Shown: piece by piece, positions 35,533 through 44,440 of the stretch
How the letters are laid out: each line of letters opens with the position of its first letter
Position numbering within the stretch: position 1 is the first letter of the stretch
Origin: Chryseobacterium sediminis
GTDB taxonomy: Bacteria > Bacteroidota > Bacteroidia > Flavobacteriales > Weeksellaceae
Reading direction: 5' to 3'
Assembly (NCBI RefSeq): GCF_008386505.1
Contig: NZ_VUNZ01000001.1
Span: 868,001-932,000, forward strand
DNA length: 64,000 nucleotides
Notes under the pieces: generated by a model
What the model saw: the letters and a program-made list of their open reading frames with translations, nothing else
Told to the model about the DNA's origin: nothing
The model's database searches: none
Made by a program: the position numbers and the translations under genes

Positions 35533-36462
35533 TTAGTTAAATAAGTTAAGGCCGGCTGCCGTAAGAATTGCCATTACAAACGTCATGATACCTACCTGCT
35601 TTAAATACTGGTCTAATTCTTTTGGTTCTTTTACTGATAAAATTTTCCTTCTCAGTTTGGATAGTGGAATCAACAGGATCATTACGATGAAAACATAATA
35701 ATTTTGTCCCTGCATAAATCCGTTTATTCCTAAAAACATAAGAATCAGCAATAATGGAAGCTGTAACAGGACCATTTCATAGATCATTGCATTTCTGAAT
35801 CCCATTCTTAATGCAAGGCTGTTTTTTCCTGATAGTTTATCGCTTTCAATATCTCTCATATTGTTCAGGTTAAGGACTGCCATACTCATCATCCCCACTG
35901 CTGTACCTGGTAACAGCATATCCCAGCTGAAAGTTTTGGTGAATAAGAAGTAACTTCCACATACGGAAACAAGTCCGAAGAAGATAAACACAAAGATATC
36001 TCCCAGTCCCATATATCCATAAGGCTTTTTACCTACTGTATACCCAATTGCTGCCAGAATACTTGCTACACCCAATCCTATGAAAATATAAAATTCATTC
36101 ATATAGTTTGGAATGAAAGCCACATACAACAAAGCAATTGTTGCAATGAAAGATAATGCTGCGAAAAGAATCACTGCATTTTTCATTTGTTTTGCTGTAA
36201 TTTTTCCTGATGCTACAGCTCTTGCTTCAGCTTCATTGATTCTTTTGGCATCGGTACCTTTTACTCCGTCACCATAGTCATTAGCATAATTTGATAAAAT
36301 CTGGTATAAAAGTGTTACCAAAAGTGCCAGAGCAAAAATTTTCCAGTCCCATGTTCCCCCTTCTCCGTAAAGTCTCCATTTTGCAATGAAAGCTCCCATA
36401 ATAATTCCGCTTAAGGAAAGCGGCAACGTTCTTAGCCTTGCGGCTTTTATCCAATCAGTCAT
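35533..36462 (-). CDS. menA: 1,4-dihydroxy-2-naphthoate polyprenyltransferase MenA
   Basis: A 309-residue UbiA-family membrane enzyme that attaches the isoprenoid tail in menaquinone synthesis. MTDWIKAARLRTLPLSLSGII is the standard MenA start, and the first Asp-rich motif is NYANDYGDGVKGTDAKR. The second is in LNNMRDIESDKLSGKNSLALRMG. About nine helices. The start is the ATG at 36462; an upstream in-frame ATG adds a low-complexity stretch from the repeat-rich spacer. It follows menB by 72 bp. Confidence 0.95.
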   Translation of the reverse strand: MTDWIKAARLRTLPLSLSGIIMGAFIAKWRLYGEGGTWDWKIFALALLVTLLYQILSNYANDYGDGVKGTDAKRINEAEARAVASGKITAKQMKNAVILFAALSFIATIALLYVAFIPNYMNEFYIFIGLGVASILAAIGYTVGKKPYGYMGLGDIFVFIFFGLVSVCGSYFLFTKTFSWDMLLPGTAVGMMSMAVLNLNNMRDIESDKLSGKNSLALRMGFRNAMIYEMVLLQLPLLLILMFLGINGFMQGQNYYVFIVMILLIPLSKLRRKILSVKEPKELDQYLKQVGIMTFVMAILTAAGLNLFN

Positions 36463-36484
36463 ATATTTATCATTGATAAACGAT

Positions 36485-36521
36485 AATTGATAAATGATAC
36501 ATAATTTATCATTTACCAATT
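36485..36521 (-). repeat. Imperfect hairpin in the menB-menA spacer
   Basis: A 15-bp inverted repeat, AATTGATAAATGATA (36485-36499) with TATCATTTACCAATT (36507-36521), 14 of 15 paired, 7-nt loop. It is built from the TATCA/TGATA units common in intergenic DNA here. It could modulate menA relative to menB. Confidence 0.6.
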
Positions 36522-36534
36522 ATCAATTATATTT

Positions 36535-37371
36535 TTAAGATATCCATTGATCTTCTCCGAAGTTTGGCTTTCTTTTTTCAAGGAATGCATTTCTTCCTTC
36601 TTTAGCTTCTTCGGTCATGTATGCTAAACGGGTTGCTTCTCCTGCAAATACCTGCTGTCCAACCATGCCATCGTCTGTAAGATTCATGGCGAATTTCAGC
36701 ATTCTGATAGACATTGGAGATTTGGCTAATATTTCCTGAGCCCATTCGTAAGCCGTATCTTCTAATTCTGCATGAGGAACTACTTTGTTTACCATTCCCA
36801 TTTCAAAAGCTTCCTGCGCGGAATAATTTCTTCCCAAAAAGAAAATTTCACGGGCTTTTTTCTGACCTACCATTTTAGCAAGGTAAGCAGAACCGTAACC
36901 ACCATCAAAGCTTGTAACATCAGCATCTGTCTGCTTGAAAATAGCATGTTCTTCGCTTGCTAATGTTAAATCACATACAACATGAAGTGAGTGTCCTCCA
37001 CCAACGGCCCATCCGGGAACTACTGCAATAACCACTTTAGGCATGAAACGGATCAAACGCTGAACTTCAAGAATATTTAAACGGTGTCTTCCATCTTCTC
37101 CAACATACCCCTGATCTCCTCTTGCTTTTTGATCTCCTCCACTGCAGAAAGCCCAACCTCCGTCTTTAGGGCTTGGTCCTTCTCCTGAAAGTAAAACAAC
37201 ACCTATTGAAGGGTCTTCGGAAGCGTCATAAAAAGCATCATATAGTTCTGAAGTTGTTTTAGGTCTGAAAGCGTTACGTACCTCTGGTCTGTTGAAAGCA
37301 ATTCTTGCTACTCCGTTAGATTTTTTATAGGTAATATCTTCGTATTCCTTGGCGGTTTTCCACTCGATCAT
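36535..37371 (-). CDS. menB: 1,4-dihydroxy-2-naphthoyl-CoA synthase MenB
   Basis: A 278-residue crotonase-fold enzyme that closes the naphthoate ring from O-succinylbenzoyl-CoA. It shows RIAFNRPEVRNAFRPKT, the oxyanion segment AFCSGGDQKARG, VPGWAVGGGHSLHVVCDLTLAS, the signature DVTSFDGGYGSAYLA and GRNYSAQEAFEMGMVNKVV, and the C-terminal EAKEGRNAFLEKRKP. Length is normal. It is the first gene of the menB-menA-AHSA1 group. Confidence 0.97.
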   Translation of the reverse strand: MIEWKTAKEYEDITYKKSNGVARIAFNRPEVRNAFRPKTTSELYDAFYDASEDPSIGVVLLSGEGPSPKDGGWAFCSGGDQKARGDQGYVGEDGRHRLNILEVQRLIRFMPKVVIAVVPGWAVGGGHSLHVVCDLTLASEEHAIFKQTDADVTSFDGGYGSAYLAKMVGQKKAREIFFLGRNYSAQEAFEMGMVNKVVPHAELEDTAYEWAQEILAKSPMSIRMLKFAMNLTDDGMVGQQVFAGEATRLAYMTEEAKEGRNAFLEKRKPNFGEDQWIS

Positions 37372-37540
37372 CTTATAAAAATTTTTCTCAAAGATACGGA
37401 ATTACAGAGAAATTCTCTGTGTGAAATTCACCCATCATTTCAATAAAGAAGAGAAATTTTTCATTCAAAATTTCTGCCCATAGATATTGAGTAAGAATCT
37501 GTTTTTCAGAATAGGCAACATATCCTGTTTTCTTTAAAAC

Positions 37541-37570
37541 AAAAGCCGGAACATTGCTGTTCCGGCTTTT
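37541..37570 (-). terminator. Terminator of the gyrA-TPR unit
   Basis: A perfect 13-bp stem (AAAAGCCGGAACA / TGTTCCGGCTTTT) with a TTGC loop, 22 bp past the stop codon at 37592. Confidence 0.92.
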
Positions 37571-37591
37571 TATAGTTGAGTTATCAAATGA

Positions 37592-38626
37592 TTACTTTGC
37601 TGCACCGCTAAGTTCAGCTTCTTTAGCTTTCATTTCTTTAACTTTATCCATGTTTTTAGTTACCATGTAAATTTCCTTTAATGCAGAAACAGCATCAAGA
37701 CTTTTTGGATTTGCTTTATACCATCCTTCTGCGTATGGCAATGCTTTTCCAAATCTTTCTCTTCTTTCGTCGATCAATTTAGAAGCTTCGTCCGGCTTGT
37801 CTTTTCTCAATGCGTTGATCTCTCCTACTACTTTAGCATCATCACCAATAGTTGTATATACTAAGTTCTGATAAGCATCAGAGAAATCAGGCTTAAGTTC
37901 AACTGCTTTTTTAAACGCTTCTAAAGCATCATTAACTGTAGCAGGATTTTTAGCCTGCATTACCCCAAGGTTATACCAGTTTGTGGCATCATTAGGGTTT
38001 TTAGCTAATTGTTCTTTTAATCCGGAAACAAATTTATCTGTGTTTCCAGATTGAAGGTATGCTGTAGTCTGCGCTTCTTTAAGTTTAGCACTGCTTGGGA
38101 ATTTAACCAATCCTTTTTCGATAACAGCAAGAGCCTCAGGTGCTTTTTTTGCATTAAGAAGTAAAGAAGCCAGTGTTTCGTATATGTCTGATTCTATACT
38201 TTTTGTCTGCTCTGTTTTGAAATCACTGTAGTCAGAGTTCTTCTTCATAAGCTCCCAAGTCGCTTTATCAAGATTCACTACCTGTCCTGTTTTCTTTTCT
38301 TTTGCAGTATAAGTGGTTTCTACTCCTGTAAATCCGGAATTAACAAGATCTGTATATATTTTGATAGACTGATCACTGTTATTTGCTAACGCGTGGCTAA
38401 GTCCGGCATAATACATATATATTTTGTTGTCCTGTCCATTAGCTTTCAATAGGTCATAAACTTCTATAAACTTAGGTGCTGCAGCTGCATAATTTTTTGC
38501 ATTATATGCATCCATAGCAACTTTATTAGCTTCCTGAAGCTGAGCATTCAAAGCAGCTGCATCTTTTTTCTGCCCGAAAGCAAAAGCGGATGCCACGATA
38601 GCCATTCCTAAAATTAGTTTCTTCAT
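37592..38626 (-). CDS. Secreted TPR-repeat protein
   Basis: A 344-residue exported protein with signal peptide MKKLILGMAIVASAFAFG. The mature part is a chain of tetratricopeptide helices: NKVAMDAYNAKNYAAAAPKFIEV, KIYMYYAGLSHALANNSDQS, ALAVIEKGLVKFPSSAKLKEA, NPNDATNWYNLGVMQAKNP and ALEAFKKAVELKPDFSDAYQN. TPR arrays mediate protein contacts, here in the periplasm. It is 30 bp downstream of gyrA and ends at a strong terminator, so gyrA and this gene form one transcript. Confidence 0.9.
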   Translation of the reverse strand: MKKLILGMAIVASAFAFGQKKDAAALNAQLQEANKVAMDAYNAKNYAAAAPKFIEVYDLLKANGQDNKIYMYYAGLSHALANNSDQSIKIYTDLVNSGFTGVETTYTAKEKKTGQVVNLDKATWELMKKNSDYSDFKTEQTKSIESDIYETLASLLLNAKKAPEALAVIEKGLVKFPSSAKLKEAQTTAYLQSGNTDKFVSGLKEQLAKNPNDATNWYNLGVMQAKNPATVNDALEAFKKAVELKPDFSDAYQNLVYTTIGDDAKVVGEINALRKDKPDEASKLIDERRERFGKALPYAEGWYKANPKSLDAVSALKEIYMVTKNMDKVKEMKAKEAELSGAAK

Positions 38627-38656
38627 AATAACTATTTTATATTTATATTGTACAAT

Positions 38657-41248
38657 TTATTCTTCAGAATCAGAATTCTCATTTCCCTCTGCCGGAGTTT
38701 CATTTTCAGCCTGAGGTATTGTATTGTCTTCCTGGTTATCAGTTACAACGTCTGTTCCTTCTTCAGTTTCTTCAGAATCATCTTCTACATCTTTGTCCAT
38801 TGCTACTTTTGCGATGGCTGCAATTTCGTCATTTTTCTTAAGATTGATCAGTTTTACTCCCTGAGTATTTCTACCCATTACTCTCATTTCATCCATACCC
38901 ATTCTGATCGCAACACCGGATTTATTGATAATCATCAATCCATCTTCGTCTGTTACGTTTTGAATAGCAATCAGATTTCCTGTTTTTTCGGTAATGTTCA
39001 GGGTGATAACTCCTTTTCCTCCTCTGTTGGTAATTCTGTAGTCTTCTACTGCTGTTCTCTTTCCGTATCCTTTTTCAGATACTACAAGTACTGTTTCGTT
39101 TTCTACATCGTTCACAACAATCATACCAATAGCTTCGTCTCCGTCTTCAAGCAAGATTCCTCTTACCCCGATAGATCCTCTACCTACTTCTCTTACTTTT
39201 TCTTCAGGGAAACGGATACATTTACCATTTTTAGTAGCAATCATAATCTGAGAGTTTCCATTGGTAAGGTAAGCTCCTAACAACTGGTCATTATCTCTGA
39301 TCTCAATAGCATTTACTCCGTTTACTCTTGGTCTTGAATAGGCTTCTAATGAAGTTTTCTTGATTGTACCATTTTTGGTAACCATCACAACGCTCATTTG
39401 ATTTACATATTCAGAATCCTTCAGATTGTTGGTTCTGATATAGGCTTTGATCTTATCATCCGGTTCAATGTTGATAAGGTTTTGTACCGCTCTTCCTTTT
39501 GCTGTTCTGGAACCTTCCGGAATTTCAAATACTCTCAGCCAGTAACATCTTCCTTTTTCTGTAAAGAACAACATATACTGGTGGTTGGTTGCAGAAACAA
39601 TATATTCAAGGAAATCGGAGTCTCTTGTTGTTGCCGCTTTATTTCCTACACCACCTCTACTTTGAATTTTATATTCTGAAAGTGAAGTTCTCTTAACATA
39701 TCCTGCGTGAGAGATCGTAAGAACTACAGCTTCGTTCGGGATAATATCTTCGATAGACATTTCTCCTCCCGAGTAATCAATTTCAGTTCTTCTTTCGTCT
39801 CCGTATTTTTCTTTGATTTCGATCAGTTCTTCTTTAATGATCTGGAATCTTCTAGGCTCATTGGCTAAGATATCTTCCAAATTTTCAATTTCTTTCATGA
39901 TCGCATCGTATTCATCACGGATCTTATCAAGCTCCATTCCTGTTAAACGAGCCAATCTAAGATCAAGGATCGCCTGAGCCTGAATATCTGAAAGTTCAAA
40001 TGCTTCAATTAATCCTTCTTTTGCAGCCTGAGGGTTTGCACTGTGACGGATAATAGAAATTGCTCTGTCTAAAGCATCCTGAGTTCCGATTACTTTCATG
40101 AACCCTTCAAGGATGTGCGCTCTTTCTTTTGCTTTCTTAAGCTCAAACTGAGTTCTTCTTACGATTACCTCATGTCTATGCTCTACAAAGTGATGAATGA
40201 TATCTTTAAGGTTCAGCTGCTCCGGTCTTCCGTGTACCAATGCAATATTGTTTACACTGAAAGAAGTCTGAAGTGCTGTATATTTATATAATAGGTTAAG
40301 AACAACATTCGGAATAGCATCGTTTTTCAATTCATAAACAATACGAAGTCCTTTTCTGTCTGATTCGTCTCTGATCTCGTGGATACCAGGGATTTTCTCG
40401 TCTTTAACAAGCTCTGCTGTTCTTGCGATCATTTCCGCTTTGTTAACCTGATAAGGAATTTCGCTAACGATAATAGCGTTTCTGTTTCCTATTTCATCAA
40501 AGCTAACTTTAGCTCTTAAAACAACTCTCCCTCTTCCTGTATGGAATGCATCTCTTACTCCGTCATAACCGTAGATGATACCCCCTGTAGGGAAATCCGG
40601 AGCAATGATGTGCTGCATCAGTTCATCAATCGTAATTTCTTTATTATCGATATAAGCACAGATTGCATCTACAGATTCTGACAGGTTGTGCGGCGCCATA
40701 TTAGTTGCCATCCCTACTGCAATACCAGAAGTACCGTTTACCAAAAGGTTCGGAATTTTGGTTGGCATTACTGTCGGTTCCTGTAAACTGTCGTCGAAGT
40801 TATTCTGGAAATCAACTGTTTCTTTGTCTAAGTCTGAAAGCACCTCATCAGAGATTTTTTTCAATCTTGCCTCAGTATAACGCATTGCTGCAGGCGGGTC
40901 ACCATCCATTGAACCGAAGTTACCCTGGCCATCAACCTGAGGATAACGCAAGCTCCAGTCCTGGGCCATTCTTACCATAGCATCATATACAGAGGAATCT
41001 CCGTGCGGGTGATATTTACCCAAAACATCCCCAACAATTCTCGCAGATTTTAAATATTTTCTATTAGAAAACACCCCTAATCCATACATACCATAAAGTA
41101 CTCTTCTATGAACGGGTTTCAAGCCATCTCTTACATCCGGTAACGCTCTTGAAACGATAACGGACATCGAATAATCGATATAAGACGACTTCATTTCATC
41201 AACAATGTTGATAGGAATCAGTCTTTCTCCTTCTTTTTGCATAAACAA
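38657..41248 (-). CDS. gyrA: DNA gyrase subunit A
   Basis: An 863-residue subunit that cuts and rejoins DNA during supercoiling. [21 protein letters not shown] opens the breakage domain; the quinolone region is [15 protein letters not shown] with Ser85 and Asp89 (E. coli Ser83 and Asp87), both unmutated; the catalytic tyrosine is Y124 in AMRYTEARL. The C-terminal beta-pinwheel contains the GyrA box in the form [10 protein letters not shown], which separates gyrase from topoisomerase IV. The end is an acidic tail ([10 protein letters not shown] and onward). An ATG six bases downstream (MQKEGERL) is an alternative start. Confidence 0.97.
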   Translation of the reverse strand: MFMQKEGERLIPINIVDEMKSSYIDYSMSVIVSRALPDVRDGLKPVHRRVLYGMYGLGVFSNRKYLKSARIVGDVLGKYHPHGDSSVYDAMVRMAQDWSLRYPQVDGQGNFGSMDGDPPAAMRYTEARLKKISDEVLSDLDKETVDFQNNFDDSLQEPTVMPTKIPNLLVNGTSGIAVGMATNMAPHNLSESVDAICAYIDNKEITIDELMQHIIAPDFPTGGIIYGYDGVRDAFHTGRGRVVLRAKVSFDEIGNRNAIIVSEIPYQVNKAEMIARTAELVKDEKIPGIHEIRDESDRKGLRIVYELKNDAIPNVVLNLLYKYTALQTSFSVNNIALVHGRPEQLNLKDIIHHFVEHRHEVIVRRTQFELKKAKERAHILEGFMKVIGTQDALDRAISIIRHSANPQAAKEGLIEAFELSDIQAQAILDLRLARLTGMELDKIRDEYDAIMKEIENLEDILANEPRRFQIIKEELIEIKEKYGDERRTEIDYSGGEMSIEDIIPNEAVVLTISHAGYVKRTSLSEYKIQSRGGVGNKAATTRDSDFLEYIVSATNHQYMLFFTEKGRCYWLRVFEIPEGSRTAKGRAVQNLINIEPDDKIKAYIRTNNLKDSEYVNQMSVVMVTKNGTIKKTSLEAYSRPRVNGVNAIEIRDNDQLLGAYLTNGNSQIMIATKNGKCIRFPEEKVREVGRGSIGVRGILLEDGDEAIGMIVVNDVENETVLVVSEKGYGKRTAVEDYRITNRGGKGVITLNITEKTGNLIAIQNVTDEDGLMIINKSGVAIRMGMDEMRVMGRNTQGVKLINLKKNDEIAAIAKVAMDKDVEDDSEETEEGTDVVTDNQEDNTIPQAENETPAEGNENSDSEE

Positions 41249-41390
41249 ATTTTATTATAATGATAGTCAGACCTTTAGCTGTAAGTCTGAAAATTATTTA
41301 TTTCCAATTTTTATTAACGGGCTAATTTACGAAAAAAATGCCGATTTTTGCTGTAGAATTTATCCAAAAAATCTTAAAAATTCATAAAAT

Positions 41391-41705
41391 ATGGGAGTAT
41401 TAAGTATAACTTTCCACTGCACGAAAGATAAGCTGGAAGAATGGGAAAATTATATTGATGAAACATTGGTTTTAATGACTGAAAACCTGATGGATGTAGA
41501 CAAATATATTCTTTCTGAAGTGCATAGTGATTATATTGAAGATGGTAAAAATTACAATCTCTTATTAATCTTTGATAATGATGAATTGCGGGAAGATTTC
41601 ATTAAAAGCGAACTTTTGAATATATCTGAAAGGATTGAGAAAAAGTTCGGACAGGAAGTGATGATCTTTAACACCTACCTGAATCCTAAAAAAACAAGAT
41701 TATAA
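41391..41705 (+). CDS. DUF4286 family protein
   Basis: A 104-residue soluble acidic protein with a ferredoxin-like alpha-beta pattern. MGVLSITFHCTKDKLEEWENYIDET and YILSEVHSDYIEDGKNYNLLLIFDN match the small DUF4286 family of Bacteroidota, where the first member strand reads like this. Function is unknown. It is divergent from gyrA across a 142-bp gap and ends at a bidirectional terminator. Confidence 0.85.
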   Translation: MGVLSITFHCTKDKLEEWENYIDETLVLMTENLMDVDKYILSEVHSDYIEDGKNYNLLLIFDNDELREDFIKSELLNISERIEKKFGQEVMIFNTYLNPKKTRL

Positions 41706-41715
41706 TTGATAATAA

Positions 41716-41743
41716 AAAAGCACTGAAAAAAATCAGTGCTTTT
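41716..41743. terminator. Bidirectional terminator
   Basis: An 11-bp stem (AAAAGCACTGA / TCAGTGCTTTT) with an A6 loop, between the stop codons of the convergent genes at 41705 and 41750. Confidence 0.9.
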
Positions 41744-41749
41744 CTTTTT

Positions 41750-41971
41750 TTATCTGTGATGTCCATGACCACGGCCTCTGTGATGATGGCCACGCTCTTC
41801 ATAAATATACACTTTCTGAACATGACCTGGTGCATAGTATCTTGCACTTCCGCCATAATACCTTTTTGCGTGTCCCGGCGGCATTCTTCTTCCATGCGGC
41901 TCATGCACTATGCAAGAGGACAGCATTAATAGGACCACGCCTACCCCGGCAATTTTAAACATACTTTTCAT
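41750..41971 (-). CDS. Small His/Gly-rich lipoprotein, tandem paralog A
   Basis: A 73-residue lipoprotein, MKSMFKIAGVGVVLLMLSSC with the lipobox Cys at residue 20. The mature part reads VHEPHGRRMPPGHAKRYYGG, SARYYAPGHVQKVY, and ends in a His/Arg/Gly tail (RGHHHRGRGHGHHR) that could bind metal. A longer in-frame reading to 42022 has no signal-peptide logic. Its core P-P-G-x-A-K-x-x-Y-G-G-S-A-x-x-Y-A-P-G-x-V is shared with the next gene upstream, so the pair arose by duplication. Proteins with this PPGQAK-type core are common in flavobacteria and lack a known function. Confidence 0.8.
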   Translation of the reverse strand: MKSMFKIAGVGVVLLMLSSCIVHEPHGRRMPPGHAKRYYGGSARYYAPGHVQKVYIYEERGHHHRGRGHGHHR

Positions 41972-42083
41972 TATTTTCACTTTTTCAATTTCGATAGCGA
42001 AATATATCAATGTTAATGCCAAAAGAAATTGGAATTAAGCTAATGTATGTTAAAACTAAATGCTGATGTTCTTATTTAATAAG

Positions 42084-42263
42084 TTAATAGCCACTTCTTT
42101 TTTTCACCTGTCCAGGGGCATAATCTTTTGCACTTCCTCCATACACTTTTTTAGCCTGTCCTGGCGGCAAGGTTTTACCACGATGCCCGTTGTCATGCAC
42201 TACACATGATGACAACATAAACATCACGATAAGAACTCCTGTAATTTTAATCAAATTTTTCAT
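42084..42263 (-). CDS. Small lipoprotein, tandem paralog B
   Basis: A 59-residue gene, too short for most length cut-offs. MKNLIKITGVLIVMFMLSSC is the lipoprotein signal (Cys 20), then VVHDNGHRGKTLPPGQAKKV and YGGSAKDYAPGQVKKRSGY. It shares signal layout, the VH start of the mature part and the PPG-AK-YGGSA-YAPG-VK core with the neighbour at 41750-41971, but it lacks the His-rich tail. The two are 112 bp apart in the same direction. Confidence 0.82.
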   Translation of the reverse strand: MKNLIKITGVLIVMFMLSSCVVHDNGHRGKTLPPGQAKKVYGGSAKDYAPGQVKKRSGY

Positions 42264-42422
42264 TATTTCTATTTTTTCAACTTTATTATTACAAGGGTAA
42301 TGCCAAATTGAAAAGTTCAGAGTTTAAGGTTGGAATATACAGCCTTTTATTATCAATGGTCAATTTTGCTTCTCAAGTCAATAATGAATTTTACTATGGA
42401 GATTAATGTGTTTATCAAACAA

Positions 42423-42470
<48 letters not shown>

Positions 42471-42483
42471 AATTTATAATTCT

Positions 42484-42975
42484 CTAAATGATTTCGCTTC
42501 TCTTTTCCATCAAAACAAGGTCTTTCCATTCGTTGTTGAGTTTTCCCATTTTTTTGCGGACTCCTACCACTCTGAACCCGTTTTTCTGATGGGACTTGAT
42601 AGCCATTTCATTTTCGGAGAAGATATTGGTCTGCAATGTCCAGAATCCATGGTCCTCGCTGTCCAGAATTATCTTTTTAAGCAATATGGAACCCAATCCC
42701 TTACCCTGGTATTCGTTATCAAAATAAATGCTTACTTCTGCAACTCCTTTAAAACATTCTCTTTTACTTACCGGTTTTAAGGCACACCATCCTATCACTT
42801 CATTATTTTCATTTTCCAGCACCCAGCGGCAGTCATTGAAATATTCCATGCTCCAGGCTTCAGGGGTAGGAACTTCTGTTTCCAAAGTGGCAATTCCACC
42901 GTCTACTCCCTGCCGAAAAATCTCAAGCACCCGGGTTTCGTCACTGGGAAGCATTTCTCTTAATTCGTAATTCAT
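42484..42975 (-). CDS. GNAT family N-acetyltransferase (phosphinothricin-acetyltransferase-like)
   Basis: A 163-residue acetyl-CoA-dependent transferase. LREMLPSDETRVLEIFRQGV and IATLETEVPTPEAWSMEYF match the Pat/Bar/YncA subfamily, VIGWCALKPVSKRECFKGVAEVSIYF is the central sheet, and YQGKGLGSILLKKII is the acetyl-CoA pyrophosphate loop (Q-G-K-G-L-G). GFRVVGVRKKMGKLNNEWKD closes the fold. Members acetylate amino acids or amino-acid-like compounds. It overlaps transcriptionally with the DUF421 gene, 5 bp upstream. Confidence 0.93.
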   Translation of the reverse strand: MNYELREMLPSDETRVLEIFRQGVDGGIATLETEVPTPEAWSMEYFNDCRWVLENENNEVIGWCALKPVSKRECFKGVAEVSIYFDNEYQGKGLGSILLKKIILDSEDHGFWTLQTNIFSENEMAIKSHQKNGFRVVGVRKKMGKLNNEWKDLVLMEKRSEII

Positions 42976-42980
42976 TGTAT

Positions 42981-43493
42981 TTAATGGTATTTTCTTTTGA
43001 GTTTTCTTTTAATTCTCGAATAATGGGTCTGTTTGCTTTTTTCATCCTGAGAAACAACACTGATATTCCCATCTACTTCCAGAACGGAAAGCTTTACATT
43101 CTGTATGTTTTCAATTCCATGTTCTCTTATAGCTTCTTCCAATTCGCTTTCAGTAATTTTTACACGATTCAGTGCTGCCTGGTCTGCAATTCCGTCCCTG
43201 ATAAGAATTACCGGTTCATCTTCCATAAAAGTCTGAAAAGAACGGCTGGAAAACATGATTCTTTTTAAAATAAAATTAGCAACAAACAAAACCAATGCCG
43301 CAATAACTCCTCCCTGAAGAGAGGTATCAGGACCTACCATCGCATTCTGGACAGCATTTGAAATCAACAGCAACAACACAACATCTCCCGTATTGAGCTG
43401 GGAAAGCTGATTTTTACCAAATAAACGGATAGCAATCACCATGAAAAGGTAAACGCAGAGGGAACGGACAGCAACGTTAAGAATTGGATCCAC
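42981..43493 (-). CDS. DUF421 (YetF-like) membrane protein
   Basis: A 170-residue protein with three N-terminal membrane helices (VAVRSLCVYLFMVIAIRLFG; VVLLLLISNAVQNAMVG; GVIAALVLFVANFILKRIM) and a cytoplasmic YetF/DUF421 domain containing EDEPVILIRDGIADQAALNR and EELEEAIREHGIENIQNVKL-like sequence. The RLFGKNQLSQLNTGDVVLL segment is the family's (GKk.l.el...d.v) signature. Function is unknown. It is the first gene of a two-gene unit with the GNAT enzyme. Confidence 0.92.
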   Translation of the reverse strand: MDPILNVAVRSLCVYLFMVIAIRLFGKNQLSQLNTGDVVLLLLISNAVQNAMVGPDTSLQGGVIAALVLFVANFILKRIMFSSRSFQTFMEDEPVILIRDGIADQAALNRVKITESELEEAIREHGIENIQNVKLSVLEVDGNISVVSQDEKSKQTHYSRIKRKLKRKYH

Positions 43494-43614
43494 AATTTTT
43501 TTTATCTACTCAAATGTATTGATTTTTGTGATTCTTAAAAAATATTTTATTGACAGATTTTGGTATACATTTTGAGCTTGGGATTCTGATAAATACCACA
43601 AAAAATAATAACAA

Positions 43615-44157
43615 ATGAAAAAATTATTTCTCTTATTAGGAATTTTCCTTTTCCTTGCTTCCTGTAAAAAGAATGAAGCTCAGCCTGCTTTATCCCAAGA
43701 AACAGCTATTCATGAGAAGGTAAATGAGCTTTATACTCAGTATGGTAAATCCAACGAAGCTATTTATAATCAACCGATTCCGGATAGTTTGTTTTCTCCG
43801 GATTTAAAAAAAGTTTTAGACGAGGCCATACATGCATCAAAAGCGGATATTGAAAAGGTAAAAAAGAGTGATCATCCTGATGAAAAGCCATTAATCTTTG
43901 AAGGGGCTATTTTTTCCAGTCTTTATGAAGGATTTACAAGCTATACAATCAAATCTGTTAAGATACAGGATAAAACTGCTGAAGCACTCGTAGTGTTTGA
44001 ATATAATATGGCTTCACCAAAAGTAACATGGATGGATACCGTACATCTCATCAATACAGAGAAAGGATGGAGAATAGATAATATTACTTTTGATAAGATA
44101 GGAAATTCTAAAGATCTTAAAGCGAGATTAACTGAATTTGTTCAAAGTACAAAATAA
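43615..44157 (+). CDS. Lipoprotein with an NTF2/DUF3828-like domain
   Basis: A 180-residue lipoprotein with lipobox LASC (Cys 17). After the linker comes a helical and beta domain: YTIKSVKIQDKTAEALVVFEY, VTWMDTVHLINTEKGWRIDNITF. This end pattern (a strand, then EKGWRIDNI) is typical of DUF3828 and other NTF2-like proteins. Function is unknown. It shares a terminator with the minus-strand peptide gene just downstream. Confidence 0.78.
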   Translation: MKKLFLLLGIFLFLASCKKNEAQPALSQETAIHEKVNELYTQYGKSNEAIYNQPIPDSLFSPDLKKVLDEAIHASKADIEKVKKSDHPDEKPLIFEGAIFSSLYEGFTSYTIKSVKIQDKTAEALVVFEYNMASPKVTWMDTVHLINTEKGWRIDNITFDKIGNSKDLKARLTEFVQSTK

Positions 44158-44161
44158 TAGA

Positions 44162-44185
44162 AAAGCCGCTCATAAAAGCGGCTTT
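44162..44185. terminator. Terminator of the 43615 lipoprotein gene
   Basis: A 9-bp stem (AAAGCCGCT / AGCGGCTTT) with a 6-nt loop, followed by ATTTTTTT on the plus strand. It may also end the minus-strand peptide gene at 44192, but the T tract there is weaker. Confidence 0.88.
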
Positions 44186-44191
44186 ATTTTT

Positions 44192-44326
44192 TTAAGGACA
44201 TTGAACGATTGGAATATCACTGCAAATTACTTTATTTGCCCATTCGCAAAACGTACAGTATTTTTTAGGCTCTCCTCCGTACACTGACTTCAAATCTGAT
44301 TTCGTCAGTTTCTTTAAATTTTTCAT
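44192..44326 (-). CDS. Bacteriocin-like peptide precursor with a double-glycine leader
   Basis: A 44-residue gene missed by usual length cut-offs. The leader is MKNLKKLTKSDLKSVYGG, an 18-residue GG-type leader of the kind that C39 peptidase-containing exporters cut after Gly-Gly. The 26-residue core follows (EPKKYCTFCEWANKVICSDI, then PIVQCP) and contains four Cys, two in a CTFC pair. Chryseobacterium genomes carry many short genes with a similar MKNLKKL...GG leader, often named 'bacteriocin-like'. A TAATTTTG -7 box lies at 44350-44357. No peptidase-exporter or modifying enzyme is adjacent. Reading frame, leader and promoter support it as a real gene; its activity is unknown. Confidence 0.75.
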   Translation of the reverse strand: MKNLKKLTKSDLKSVYGGEPKKYCTFCEWANKVICSDIPIVQCP

Positions 44327-44349
44327 ATAGTTTTAATTTTATGGTAGCC

Positions 44350-44357
44350 CAAAATTA
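44350..44357 (-). promoter_or_regulatory. Putative -7 box of the GG-leader peptide gene
   Basis: On the minus strand the bases read TAATTTTG, matching TAnnTTTG, 23 bp before the ATG at 44326. The -33 position has no clear TTTG. Confidence 0.5.
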
Positions 44358-44440
44358 AAACCTTACTGCTTATTTTTTATTATAACTTAATCTGATAAGT
44401 TTTCATTATTCACACTTTTATGAATAATATGCAATGAATA

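Noticed and set aside
38648..39280. Plus-strand 210-residue frame over the end of gyrA
   Set aside because: It is the antisense of the GyrA C-terminal domain; its composition is Phe/Ser/Cys-rich with no motif.
41686..41904. Alternative minus-strand frame beside the His-rich lipoprotein
   Set aside because: The overlapping frame at 41750-41971 has a signal peptide and lipobox and a paralog next door; this one has neither.
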